Part shown: in pieces, positions 37,717 to 46,168 of the stretch
Layout of the letters: each line of letters begins with the position of its first letter
How positions within the stretch are numbered: position 1 is the first letter of the stretch
DNA from: Flavobacteriaceae bacterium
Lineage (GTDB): Bacteria; Bacteroidota; Bacteroidia; Flavobacteriales; Weeksellaceae
Length of the DNA: 64,000 nucleotides
Direction: 5' to 3'
Assembly: GCA_030538275.1 (NCBI GenBank)
Contig: JAUNUH010000001.1
Span: forward strand, 310,001-374,000
Program-made: the position numbers and the translations under genes
Notes under the pieces: generated by a model
What the model saw: only the letters and a program-made list of their open reading frames with translations
Database searches by the model: none
What the model was told of the DNA's origin: nothing

Positions 37717-38610
37717 ATGAAAAAAATACTTTTTTGCCTGTTTTCACTAACGCTTGTTCTATCATGCAGCAGTGATGACAATAACAACGGAGGTTCAACA
37801 GCAGATAATCGCGATTATTTCCCTAATAGTAATTCAGCCCAATGGAATTTTAATTATTCTATCAATAACCAAGGAAGCAGTAGCTCTGGTACAAGCATTA
37901 TGAACATGGGCTTGGATCAAAATATAGGTGGAAGTTCCTACCAAGTGTTGAGTAATACTGCTGAAGTGATAGGAGCCTTGGATGAAGTTCCATTTCAAAA
38001 AAATTCGCAAAACGAAGTTATAATTCGTCCATTGGCAAGTGGATTTAGCTATGTGGACTTTTTGCCTACGGGCAGTTTATTTGATAATTTAAACTTTATT
38101 AAAAACGCGATGTCTTCTAATGAAGTTTTGAGCGAAAGCACCCAAGAATTTGTGGGCGAACCCATGGAAATTCCTGATGCAAATATCAACGGAACCGTTA
38201 CACCACGTACATTTATTACAATATCTACCCAGCATGTCGGGAAATCAAATTCCCTGGCTGTGAACAATAATTCTTACCAAAATATTATTCAAAACAGAGT
38301 TTTATTTAAAATTAAAGTTGTGCTTGATATCGATGCCAATGCCAATATGGGAGGGCAAGTTATGAATATTACACGTTCGCATGAATTGGTTTCGCCACAG
38401 CAATACGGCACACTAGATTTGTGGCTTGCAGAAAACACAGGAATTATAAAATCGGATTATCTATATTCATTCAATAATGTGAATATGAATACACAAATCA
38501 ATATAGCTGGAATTAATATAAACTTATTGGATTTGGCTCCAGATTTGGCTAATTTTAATTCTTCATTACATCTTACAGGTAACGCTTCGCTCACTTCTTT
38601 TTCTTTGTAA
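37717..38610 (+). CDS. hypothetical lipoprotein
   Basis: The 297-residue protein has a lipoprotein signal with lipobox VLSC and then SSDDNNNGG, the acidic serine/aspartate-rich start typical of surface-exposed or outer-membrane Bacteroidetes lipoproteins. The rest is Asn/Ser-rich and beta-like, without a domain I can name. It lies 37 bp after the methyltransferase gene. A bidirectional terminator separates it from the convergent GreA-like gene. Confidence 0.8.
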   Translation: MKKILFCLFSLTLVLSCSSDDNNNGGSTADNRDYFPNSNSAQWNFNYSINNQGSSSSGTSIMNMGLDQNIGGSSYQVLSNTAEVIGALDEVPFQKNSQNEVIIRPLASGFSYVDFLPTGSLFDNLNFIKNAMSSNEVLSESTQEFVGEPMEIPDANINGTVTPRTFITISTQHVGKSNSLAVNNNSYQNIIQNRVLFKIKVVLDIDANANMGGQVMNITRSHELVSPQQYGTLDLWLAENTGIIKSDYLYSFNNVNMNTQINIAGININLLDLAPDLANFNSSLHLTGNASLTSFSL

Positions 38611-38640
38611 AAAGTAAAATATTTCTCGTAAAGAGTATAA

Positions 38641-38680
38641 AAATAAAAGCCAGAACAAAAATCTGGCTTTTATTTTTCTT
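38641..38680. terminator. bidirectional terminator between convergent genes
   Basis: AAATAAAAGCCAGA (38641-38654) pairs perfectly with TCTGGCTTTTATTT (38662-38675) around a 7-nt loop. T-runs on both strands let it serve the lipoprotein gene (plus) and the GreA-like gene (minus). Confidence 0.85.
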
Positions 38681-38686
38681 AGGAAT

Positions 38687-39127
38687 TTAATAAATATTTT
38701 TAATTTTCTGTTTATTTTCACCTAAAACCATTTCGTCACCTTTGGTTTTACCCTCATTGGCAGCAAAAGCTGGTGCATGTAATGAAACACCCAAAATTTT
38801 CTTTCCTTCATATTCAATAGGAGCAAAGGCAAAACCAACAAAATAAAATGCATTTTCGGTTTCTACCAACGCACCTTCTTGAATTTGATCAGCCTCTCGC
38901 GTACGCAAGGATTTGATGTGAACCAAATCATTCTCTTCCATACGTAGTTTTTGATTCATTTCCATTTTTAAATCCTGCAAATCAGCTTGATGCGATTGAT
39001 CATCCAAATCGATTGTAGATTCTTCATCCAAATCTGTAGCAGATTCATAGGTCGCCAGCGATTTTTTTAAATTATTCACCAAATCCGTTTGGCTGGCAAC
39101 AATAATGTCTAATATTTCCTTTCTCAT
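38687..39127 (-). CDS. GreA/GreB C-terminal-domain-like protein
   Basis: The 146-residue protein has an N-terminal helical, acidic region and a C-terminal half (IQEGALVETENAFYFVGFAFAPIEYEGKKILGVSLHAPAFAAN) reminiscent of the FKBP-like domain of transcription cleavage factors GreA/GreB. The similarity is partial and the classical acidic tip of the coiled coil is not obvious, so it may bind RNA polymerase without cleavage activity. I chose ATG 39127; a TTG lies one codon earlier. Confidence 0.6.
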   Translation of the reverse strand: MRKEILDIIVASQTDLVNNLKKSLATYESATDLDEESTIDLDDQSHQADLQDLKMEMNQKLRMEENDLVHIKSLRTREADQIQEGALVETENAFYFVGFAFAPIEYEGKKILGVSLHAPAFAANEGKTKGDEMVLGENKQKIKNIY

Positions 39128-39196
39128 CAAAATATAAATTTAAAACAAGGTATAATTTTTAATTCAACTCTGCAATGATTTTTTTAATATAAATTA

Positions 39197-39226
39197 TAAA
39201 AAAAATCCCACATCAAGCGGGATTTC
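39197..39226 (-). terminator. rho-independent terminator after the coiled-coil lipoprotein gene
   Basis: On the minus strand AAATCCC (39225-39219) pairs with GGGATTT (39209-39203) around a short loop, followed by a run of T. It lies about 20 bp after the stop of the lipoprotein gene at 39247. Confidence 0.7.
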
Positions 39227-39246
39227 TTCGTTTGACAAAATAGGAT

Positions 39247-39687
39247 TTATTTTATCACATTTTTCAAATCATTTACAGTTTCCTCCACTGCTTCTGAAGT
39301 GTTTTCTGCAGAATTCTCAACGCCTTCTACAACTTCACGTCCTGCTTCAACCGTTTCGTTTAGCATGTTTTCACCTGATTCGATGGTGTGTTCCATAGTT
39401 TCACCTACCTTTACCACAGCGGTTTTGGCTTCTTCCAATTTGGCAATAGCAGCATCCAATTCTGCTTGTGCTGCAGCAATTGCTGTTTCATCTCCAGAAG
39501 CTGTGGCCTCATCAAATTTGGCTTGGGCAGTTTCCATAGATTTTTCTGCATCCAACAAAGCAGCATCTGCTACCTCTGTATTTTCTACTACTGGGGTCTC
39601 CTCAACTGCCACTTTTGTAGTTTCTTTCTTGCAAGAAGTAGCAAAAAACAATCCTGCAACTCCTAATGTAAATAATACCTTTTTCAT
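39247..39687 (-). CDS. small helical lipoprotein
   Basis: The 146-residue protein has a lipoprotein signal (lipobox ATSC), an acidic linker and a long alanine/glutamate-rich helical region (AEKSMETAQAKFDEATA, AQAELDAAIAKLEEAK), ending in 11-residue-like amphipathic repeats (ESGENMLNETVEAGREVVEG). It resembles envelope stress or LEA-like helical lipoproteins, but I cannot name a family. It is a separate transcription unit with an exact -7 element upstream and its own terminator. Confidence 0.75.
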   Translation of the reverse strand: MKKVLFTLGVAGLFFATSCKKETTKVAVEETPVVENTEVADAALLDAEKSMETAQAKFDEATASGDETAIAAAQAELDAAIAKLEEAKTAVVKVGETMEHTIESGENMLNETVEAGREVVEGVENSAENTSEAVEETVNDLKNVIK

Positions 39688-39716
39688 GGTTTTTTAAATT
39701 TTTATAAATAAGCGCG

Positions 39717-39724
39717 CAAATTTA
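39717..39724 (-). promoter_or_regulatory. -7 promoter element for the helical lipoprotein
   Basis: TAAATTTG on the minus strand matches TAnnTTTG and is followed by CGCGC. It lies 29 bp upstream of the ATG at 39687. Confidence 0.5.
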
Positions 39725-39782
39725 GAAATATTTATTTCTCCACAAAATTTTTTAAATTACTTCACCATTTTTTAATTAATCT

Positions 39783-39790
39783 TATATTTG
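39783..39790 (+). promoter_or_regulatory. -7 promoter element for the sigma-54 regulator
   Basis: TATATTTG matches TAnnTTTG exactly and lies 27 bp before the ATG at 39818. Confidence 0.5.
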
Positions 39791-39817
39791 AATAATTTTA
39801 GTATTATTAATAGAAAA

Positions 39818-41002
39818 ATGGCCAATATCCTAATTATTGAAGACGAACAAGCAATTAGAAATGTTCTAAAAAATATTCTTATAGACGAAGACAAATCCTT
39901 TAAAGTAGATGAAGCCGCAGATGGTGAAGAAGGTCTGAATCTTATCAAAAACAACGACTACGACCTGGTAATCAGCGATATTAAAATGCCCAAAAAAGAC
40001 GGTATAGAAGTTCTGGAACTCGCACTCAACTACAATCCAGATATACCGTTTCTTATGATTTCTGGACATGGAGATATAGAAACTGCCGTAGAAAGTATCA
40101 AAAAAGGTGCTTACGACTATATATCCAAGCCGCCAGACCTCAATCGATTGCTCAATAGTGTAAGAAATGCCCTCGACCGCAAAAGTCTCATCCACCAAAA
40201 TAGAACTTTGCAAGATGAGAATAAAGCACTCAAAAGAAAAGTAAATAAAAAGTATGAAATGGTAGGCGAATCTAATTCGCTGACGCAAATCCGCGATATG
40301 GTGGATAAAGTGGCCTCTACAGAAGCCAGAGTGCTGATTACAGGCCCCAATGGCACCGGAAAAGAATTGGTGGCACATCATATTCATCAAAAAAGTGACC
40401 GAAACAAAATGCCAATGATAGAAGTCAATTGTGCTGCAATTCCTTCAGAACTTATTGAAAGTGAGCTGTTCGGGCACATGAAAGGCTCCTTCACAGGTGC
40501 ACACAAAGACAAAGCAGGAAAATTTGAACTGGCAGATAAAGGGACGCTTTTCCTAGACGAAATCGGTGATATGTCGCTTTCGGCACAGGCCAAAGTTCTA
40601 CGCGCTTTGCAAGAAGGCAAAATAACACGTGTGGGTGGCGACAAAGAAATTAATGTAGATGTTCGCGTCTTGGCAGCAACCAATAAAGATTTGGTGAAAG
40701 AAATTGCAGAAGGTAAATTCCGCGAAGATTTATACCATCGCCTGGCAGTAATTCTGATTCGCGTTCCAGGATTAGACGAAAGAAAAGAAGATATAAAATC
40801 GCTTGTAGAACATTTTGCGAATAATATAGCAGCAGAGCTCGGACAAGTGCCAAAGCAATTCAGCGAAGAAGCTATCGACGCACTCAAAGAAAAATCCTGG
40901 ACAGGAAATATTCGAGAATTAAGAAACGTGGTTGAAAGACTTATCATTCTAGGTAGTAATCCAGTAACCAAGAAGGATATCGAGAGTTTTGTAGTACGCT
41001 GA
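39818..41002 (+). CDS. sigma-54 activator response regulator without HTH domain
   Basis: The 394-residue protein (from ATG 39818, MANILIIEDEQ) has a receiver domain (IIEDE acidic pair, phosphoacceptor Asp in DLVISDIKMPKKDG, MISGHGD, KP) and a sigma-54-interacting AAA+ domain: Walker A GPNGTGKE, the loop GSFTGAHKDKAGKFELA, and RVLAATNKD. The GAFTGA sigma-54 contact motif reads GSFTGA. The sequence stops at FVVR shortly after the AAA+ lid, so the usual C-terminal Fis-type helix-turn-helix is missing. It would have to act without its own enhancer binding or through a partner. No histidine kinase is adjacent. Confidence 0.93.
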   Translation: MANILIIEDEQAIRNVLKNILIDEDKSFKVDEAADGEEGLNLIKNNDYDLVISDIKMPKKDGIEVLELALNYNPDIPFLMISGHGDIETAVESIKKGAYDYISKPPDLNRLLNSVRNALDRKSLIHQNRTLQDENKALKRKVNKKYEMVGESNSLTQIRDMVDKVASTEARVLITGPNGTGKELVAHHIHQKSDRNKMPMIEVNCAAIPSELIESELFGHMKGSFTGAHKDKAGKFELADKGTLFLDEIGDMSLSAQAKVLRALQEGKITRVGGDKEINVDVRVLAATNKDLVKEIAEGKFREDLYHRLAVILIRVPGLDERKEDIKSLVEHFANNIAAELGQVPKQFSEEAIDALKEKSWTGNIRELRNVVERLIILGSNPVTKKDIESFVVR

Positions 41003-41101
41003 TTACAAACAAATTAAAAAAACGAATCATTTTTAATTTTAAGAATAGATTAAATCAAACCTATTCTCTAAAATATCAATAGTTCTATACAATAAATAGC
41101 C

Positions 41102-41109
41102 TATTTTTG
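41102..41109 (+). promoter_or_regulatory. -7 promoter element for the MATE gene
   Basis: TATTTTTG matches TAnnTTTG and ends only four bases before the ATG at 41114. The transcript would then begin at or within a base or two of the start codon. Confidence 0.5.
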
Positions 41110-41113
41110 CGCG

Positions 41114-42487
41114 ATGACAATCAGGGAACATATGCGTAAAAACCTGATTTTGGCCTGGCCTGTAATGCTCTCACAAGCCGGACAAATCACGGTGAATGTC
41201 GCAGATAATGTAATGGTGGGAGCACTGGGTGGAAAATGGGACAATGTACACGACCCAGAACTAGGAAAAGTTGCATTAGGTGCTGTCTCTTTAGGTAACG
41301 CCTTGTTTTTTATGATTATGGTAACGGCATTGGGATTCTCATTTGCCATGTCGCCACTCATAGCTCAAGCAGATGCCAAAAACAATTTACGTCGCGGAGC
41401 AGATATATTGACCCATGGCTTGGTACTCAACATGGTTCTCACCATTTTATTGGTCGTATTCCTCTTCGCATTTTTACCTTTTATGTACCATCTCAATCAA
41501 CCCAAAGATGTTGTAGATCAGGCTATTCCATATTTGCAGATTGTAGGATTTTCCATGATTCCACTCATGATATTTCAATCCTTTAGACAAGTATCAGAAG
41601 GTCTTTCACTCACACTCATCGTAGCTATAGCCACCATTATAGCCAATTTGATGAATATATTTTTCAATTACGGACTTATCTTTGGAAATTTAGGCATGCC
41701 AAGACTTGGGGTCGAAGGGGCGGCCTACGGAACCCTTTTATCTCGTATTATCATGGTATTCACCCTCTTGGGTGCAATGTGGTACAACAGCAAATCCAAA
41801 TCCTATCTGAAAGCAGTTCAATTCAAAAAATTCAAAAATTTAATTTTCAAAAAACTCTTTCAACTCGGCGCACCAACCTCCATGCAAATGTTTTTTGAAG
41901 TAAGTGCATTTGCCGGAGCAGCATTTATATGTGGAATGGCTGGTAAAGACGACCTCGCCGCTCATCAAATTGCACTCAATCTCGCTTCAATTACCTTCAT
42001 GCTATGCACAGGATTGGGAATCGCTGCCACCGTACGTGTCGGAAACCAGCTAGGTCACAAAGATTTCAACACCATGAAACGTGCCGGATGGTCTGCCATA
42101 TATATGGCCATCGTTTTCATGATAATAAGCGGATTGCTTTTCATCAGCTTACGCCATTATTTACCCGCTATATATATTGATAATCAAGTTGTTATAGCTC
42201 TTGCGGCAAAACTACTCATCATCGCAGCTCTCTTTCAACTCTCAGATGGCGTGCAAGTAGTGGCACTGGGCGCATTACGAGGAATGCAAGACGTCAACAT
42301 CCCAACACTTATCACACTCATAGCCTATTTCGTCATTGCCCTACCATTGGGATATTACCTTACAATACCTTTAAAAATGGGCGCATTCGGAATGTGGATT
42401 GGCCTCGGAATCGGACTCACTTTTTCTGCATCCCTACAACTCATAAGATATCATAGAACATCTTCCAAATTTATTAGGGCAGTTTAA
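41114..42487 (+). CDS. MATE-family efflux transporter
   Basis: The 457-residue membrane protein has about 12 hydrophobic helices in two homologous halves, with MATE signatures LAWPVMLSQAGQITVNVADNVMVG, SFRQVSEGLS and LGAPTSMQMFFEVSAFAGAAFICG, and the C-terminal GALRGMQDVNIPT. It exports cationic compounds with Na+ or H+; the substrate is unknown. A structured repeat starts at the base directly after its stop codon. Confidence 0.95.
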   Translation: MTIREHMRKNLILAWPVMLSQAGQITVNVADNVMVGALGGKWDNVHDPELGKVALGAVSLGNALFFMIMVTALGFSFAMSPLIAQADAKNNLRRGADILTHGLVLNMVLTILLVVFLFAFLPFMYHLNQPKDVVDQAIPYLQIVGFSMIPLMIFQSFRQVSEGLSLTLIVAIATIIANLMNIFFNYGLIFGNLGMPRLGVEGAAYGTLLSRIIMVFTLLGAMWYNSKSKSYLKAVQFKKFKNLIFKKLFQLGAPTSMQMFFEVSAFAGAAFICGMAGKDDLAAHQIALNLASITFMLCTGLGIAATVRVGNQLGHKDFNTMKRAGWSAIYMAIVFMIISGLLFISLRHYLPAIYIDNQVVIALAAKLLIIAALFQLSDGVQVVALGALRGMQDVNIPTLITLIAYFVIALPLGYYLTIPLKMGAFGMWIGLGIGLTFSASLQLIRYHRTSSKFIRAV

Positions 42488-42633
42488 CGGGCTTTTCGTT
42501 ACAAGTCCTCAATCTTGATGCAGACAAAATAGGTATCGCTACAAGTTCACTACGTATCCACTTGTAGCAATACCAATTTTGTTGCTGCACAAGCTTTCCG
42601 GGCTTTTCACTACAATCCCTACTGCGTAACGTC
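42488..42633 (-). repeat. structured intergenic element, copy 4 of 5
   Basis: On the minus strand the element reads: 5' core GGGATTGTAGTGAAAAGCCC, a long hairpin with arms 42593-42561 and 42546-42514 (about 31 of 34 positions paired), and the 3' core GGACTTGTAACGAAAAGCCC. The two cores therefore appear as direct repeats flanking the hairpin (plus strand 42488-42507 and 42599-42618). No A-run follows. It begins directly after the MATE stop codon. The rest of the gap to 42755 is AT-rich without identifiable signals. Confidence 0.7.
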
Positions 42634-42755
42634 CATAGACCAACAGCAAAAAAAACAATCCCCAACGCATTTCAATTTTATACCAGAATTATATTGTAAA
42701 TTCAAAATATAGAATGTAACTTTGAATGAATAGTTTAATCTAAATTTTTTAAGGA

Positions 42756-43007
42756 ATGGAATTACCAAAATTTTTACTGGCAGATAATTCTGATTACGAA
42801 GACGCATTTGTACTTCATACCGATTATCCAAGATTTCTTATGAACATGACCACCGACGAAGTAGAATGGTTCGATGAAATAGACGAAGACCCCGATCTCG
42901 AAAATATCGTCAAAGACCTGTTAGAGGAAGCATTTCAGTTTTTTGAAAATGAAATTCAAGCCTATGAAGACGAAGATGATATGGACGACGAGGATTATGG
43001 CTTGTAA
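42756..43007 (+). CDS. small acidic hypothetical protein
   Basis: The 83-residue protein is strongly acidic, with an Asp/Glu-rich C-terminus (YEDEDDMDDEDYGL). It has no signal peptide, membrane helix or motif I recognise. The central part (RFLMNMTTDEVEWFDE, then an amphipathic helix) looks folded. A strong terminator follows, so it forms a single-gene unit. Confidence 0.75.
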   Translation: MELPKFLLADNSDYEDAFVLHTDYPRFLMNMTTDEVEWFDEIDEDPDLENIVKDLLEEAFQFFENEIQAYEDEDDMDDEDYGL

Positions 43008-43060
43008 ATTTTTTCCATTGCAAAACAGAAAAATTTATTTCAACACATAAAATTTTATTT

Positions 43061-43100
43061 TAATTCCCGATAAAAAAATTTATCGGGAATTATTTTTTAT
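43061..43100 (+). terminator. rho-independent terminator after the acidic protein gene
   Basis: TAATTCCCGATAAA (43061-43074) pairs perfectly with TTTATCGGGAATTA (43079-43092) around a 4-nt A loop, followed by TTTTTTA. Confidence 0.9.
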
Positions 43101-43104
43101 TTTT

Positions 43105-43375
43105 TTTTAAAAACAAAAAATTTGAAGCTCATGAATTTTTTTTCTTAAAAAAATCAAGCTTTAGTCAAAAGATATACATTAAACTAAAACTTCGCTTAAA
43201 ACATCATAAATACTTTTAAATCAATTTATTAATTTATCACATTTAAACATTCAATTTTGAGTTAGTAACATCTCATGTTCAAAAGTAAAACTCAAAATGT
43301 TTTATTCTGAATTAAGTTTTAAATACTTTTGAAACCACGCTGAAAAAAAATAAATCCCAAAACAATTAATTATTT
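43105..43375 (+). other. leader region of nrdJ with an inverted repeat
   Basis: This AT-rich 270-bp stretch has no ORF. ATTTTGAGTT (43254-43263) and AACTCAAAAT (43289-43298) form a perfect 10-bp inverted repeat around a 25-nt loop. AAATACTTTT occurs twice (near 43208 and 43320). I looked for a cobalamin riboswitch, as nrdJ is B12-dependent, and found no B12-box-like or GC-rich junction. No clear NrdR boxes are visible either. Confidence 0.4.
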
Positions 43376-45964
43376 ATGAGCCGAACAGAAACAATTATAA
43401 AGGCAAAAACTTATAGCTACGAGGAAGTTCTTGCCGATTCTTTGAAATATTTTAATGGAGACGAACTTGCCGCCACCACTTGGATCAAGAAATACGCTGT
43501 TTGCAATTCCGACGGTGAATACGAAGAATCTTCACCAGAAGCAATGCATCATCGTATGGCAGCGGAATTTGCAGTAATTGAAGAAAATTTCGGCAACGAT
43601 CAGTCTTCCGATGATTTATCCGATTACGGAAAAAACCGCAAACCCCTTACCGAAAAAGCGATTTTTGAACTTTTCAAAGATTTTAAATATGTAATTCCAC
43701 AAGGTAGTGTTATGTCCGCTTTGGGACATCCGCATATGATTGCATCACTATCCAATTGCGTTGTAGTTCCATCCGTGTTTGATTCATATGGCGGAATTAT
43801 GCATACAGACCAGCAACTTGCCCAACTGTTCAAACGCAGATGTGGTGTAGGAGTAGATATTTCTGGCTTGAGACCTTCTAATGCCAAGGTTTCCAATGCT
43901 GCCGGTAGCACAACAGGCGCAGTTTCCTTTATGCACAGATTTTCTAATACAACCCGAGAAGTCGCTCAAAACGGAAGAAGAGGTGCATTGATGCTTACTA
44001 TAGATATTGCCCATCCAGATGTTGAGGATTTTGTAACTATTAAACAAGATTTGACCAAAGTAACTGGCGCTAATATTTCTGTACGATTATCAGACGAATT
44101 CATGCAGGCCGTTGTGGCAGACAAAGAATATACGCACAGATGGCCCATTGATGCATCATTATCAGAAGCCCAATATGTGAAAACAATACAAGCAAGAGAA
44201 CTATGGGATACCATCATAGCTTGCGCCCATAACACGGCCGAACCTGGACTTATTTTCTGGGATAGACAACACTGGTACTCAACATCTTCCGTATATCCTG
44301 GATTTGAAAACTCTTCTACAAATCCATGTTCAGAAATTGCTATGCAAGGTGGTGACAGCTGTCGCCTAATCGCATTGAATCTCTATAGTTTTGTGGATAA
44401 GCCCTTCACACCAAATGCAAAATTCAATTTCAAAAAATTCTATGAAATCACCTATGAATCACAGAGATTAATGGATGATTTGGTAGAATTGGAATTAGGA
44501 CATATAGAAAGAATCATCGACAAGATAAAAAGTGATCCCGAACCAGAACACATCAAATCCAGTGAATTATCTACCTGGAATTTATTGTACCAAACCGGGC
44601 AAAAAGGCCGAAGAACCGGTCTGGGTTTTACTGCATTAGCAGATTGTGTAGCAGCTCTAGGTTTCAAAATAGACTCCAACGAAGCATTGGAAATTGTAGA
44701 TGAAATCATGCGAACCAAACTCGAAGCAGAATTTGATTCTTCTATCGATATGGCCATTCAGCGAGGTGCATTTGAAGACTTTAACCCAGAAATAGAAAAT
44801 TCATCAGAATTTATTCAAATGATGGAAAAGGAATTTCCAGATTTGTACCATAGAATGATGGAAAATGGACGCAGAAATATTTCTATATCTACCGTAGCAC
44901 CCACCGGAACTTTGAGTATGCTTGCACAAACCTCTTCTGGAATCGAGCCCGTATTTATGCTGGGATATAAACGACGCCGAAAAGTGAATAGAGATGCAGG
45001 AGATGCGCAAATTTCTTTTGTGGATGATCTAGGCGATGCATGGGAAGAATTCGATGTTTTTCACCCAAAATTAAAAGAATGGATGAAGATTTCTGGCGAA
45101 ACTGACCCCGTAAACAGCCCTTATGCTGGCGCAACTGCCCCCGAAATTGACTGGCTGAAAAGAGTAGAATTGCAAGCTCTGGTACAAAAATATGTAACTC
45201 ACAGCATTAGCTCTACCATTAATTTACCCGAAGATATTGCTATAGATAAAGTAGCCGAAATTTATGTAGAATCTTGGAAAAAAGGCTTAAAAGGTATTAC
45301 CGTGTATCGCGATGGTTCTAGAAGCGGAGTTCTGGTGGCTGCAGACGATAAAAAAGAATCTGAACCAAATAGTGAAGATAAATCTCAATTGAACTTATCA
45401 ACGGAATTTGATTCAACTTCTGCACCAAAACGACCCAAAAAATTATCGGCAGACGTGATTCGGTTCCAAAATGATTACGAAAAATGGATGGCAGTTGTAG
45501 GCAAAATTGATGGACGTCCTTATGAGATTTTCACAGGTCGAATGGAAGATTCATTTAATTTACCTCCTTTTGTTGAAGAAGGTTGGGTTATCAAAAACAA
45601 AACCGAAGAAGGTGAAAGTAGATATGATTTTCAATATATAGACAAAGAAGGATATCGTACTACCATAGAAGGATTGAGCCGATCATTCGATAAAGAATTT
45701 TGGAATTACGCCAAATTGATTTCGGGAATTTTACGTCATGGAATGCCTATAAATTATATTGTTGAATTGGTTTCAGACCTCAATCTATACGATGACAATA
45801 TTAATACCTGGAAAAACGGCGTTGCACGTGCACTGAAACGCTATGTTCCCGATGGAACCGTTGCCGTGGACAAGAAATGTCCAAATTGTGGCGACCCACA
45901 AGGATTGGTTTACGAAGAAGGTTGTCTCAATTGTAAAAGTTGTGGACACAGTAAGTGTGGATAA
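43376..45964 (+). CDS. nrdJ: adenosylcobalamin-dependent ribonucleotide reductase (class II)
   Basis: NrdJ reduces ribonucleotides to deoxyribonucleotides using adenosylcobalamin, with no need of oxygen. The 862-residue protein has the ten-stranded barrel features: SNCVVVPS, CGVGVDISGLRPSNA, NTTREVAQNGRRGALML, NPCSEIAMQGGDSCRL, and the STVAPTGTLS loop with SGIEPVF. After a linker of about 60 residues comes a C-terminal domain ending in four CxxC-type cysteines (CPNCGD, CLNCKSCGHSKCG) that probably relays electrons. No nrdA/nrdB class I genes are in the window. Confidence 0.95.
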   Translation: MSRTETIIKAKTYSYEEVLADSLKYFNGDELAATTWIKKYAVCNSDGEYEESSPEAMHHRMAAEFAVIEENFGNDQSSDDLSDYGKNRKPLTEKAIFELFKDFKYVIPQGSVMSALGHPHMIASLSNCVVVPSVFDSYGGIMHTDQQLAQLFKRRCGVGVDISGLRPSNAKVSNAAGSTTGAVSFMHRFSNTTREVAQNGRRGALMLTIDIAHPDVEDFVTIKQDLTKVTGANISVRLSDEFMQAVVADKEYTHRWPIDASLSEAQYVKTIQARELWDTIIACAHNTAEPGLIFWDRQHWYSTSSVYPGFENSSTNPCSEIAMQGGDSCRLIALNLYSFVDKPFTPNAKFNFKKFYEITYESQRLMDDLVELELGHIERIIDKIKSDPEPEHIKSSELSTWNLLYQTGQKGRRTGLGFTALADCVAALGFKIDSNEALEIVDEIMRTKLEAEFDSSIDMAIQRGAFEDFNPEIENSSEFIQMMEKEFPDLYHRMMENGRRNISISTVAPTGTLSMLAQTSSGIEPVFMLGYKRRRKVNRDAGDAQISFVDDLGDAWEEFDVFHPKLKEWMKISGETDPVNSPYAGATAPEIDWLKRVELQALVQKYVTHSISSTINLPEDIAIDKVAEIYVESWKKGLKGITVYRDGSRSGVLVAADDKKESEPNSEDKSQLNLSTEFDSTSAPKRPKKLSADVIRFQNDYEKWMAVVGKIDGRPYEIFTGRMEDSFNLPPFVEEGWVIKNKTEEGESRYDFQYIDKEGYRTTIEGLSRSFDKEFWNYAKLISGILRHGMPINYIVELVSDLNLYDDNINTWKNGVARALKRYVPDGTVAVDKKCPNCGDPQGLVYEEGCLNCKSCGHSKCG

Positions 45965-45982
45965 AAAAAATTAAAATTGTTT

Positions 45983-46013
45983 GAAGCCGGCTATAATTGC
46001 CGGCTTCTTATTT
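45983..46013 (+). terminator. rho-independent terminator after nrdJ
   Basis: GAAGCCGGC (45983-45991) pairs perfectly with GCCGGCTTC (45999-46007) around a 7-nt loop, followed by TTATTTG. Confidence 0.85.
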
Positions 46014-46168
46014 GATAAAATGATAAAACCTTCTCAAATCAAAGATTTTTTCAATTAATTCCTAATTCAAACTTTTAATAAAAACATTTAAATGGAATAA
46101 TTGTATTTTTGAAGAAATCTATTAATTCGTGAAAAAAACTACTTAATTTTGAGTCTCAAACGCAACAA

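Noticed and set aside
40387..40971. 194-residue minus-strand ORF inside the sigma-54 activator gene
   Set aside because: It is a serine-rich shadow of the strongly supported plus-strand gene, without any domain.
43105..43375. Cobalamin riboswitch before nrdJ
   Set aside because: No B12-box-like sequence or multi-helix GC-containing junction could be found by eye.
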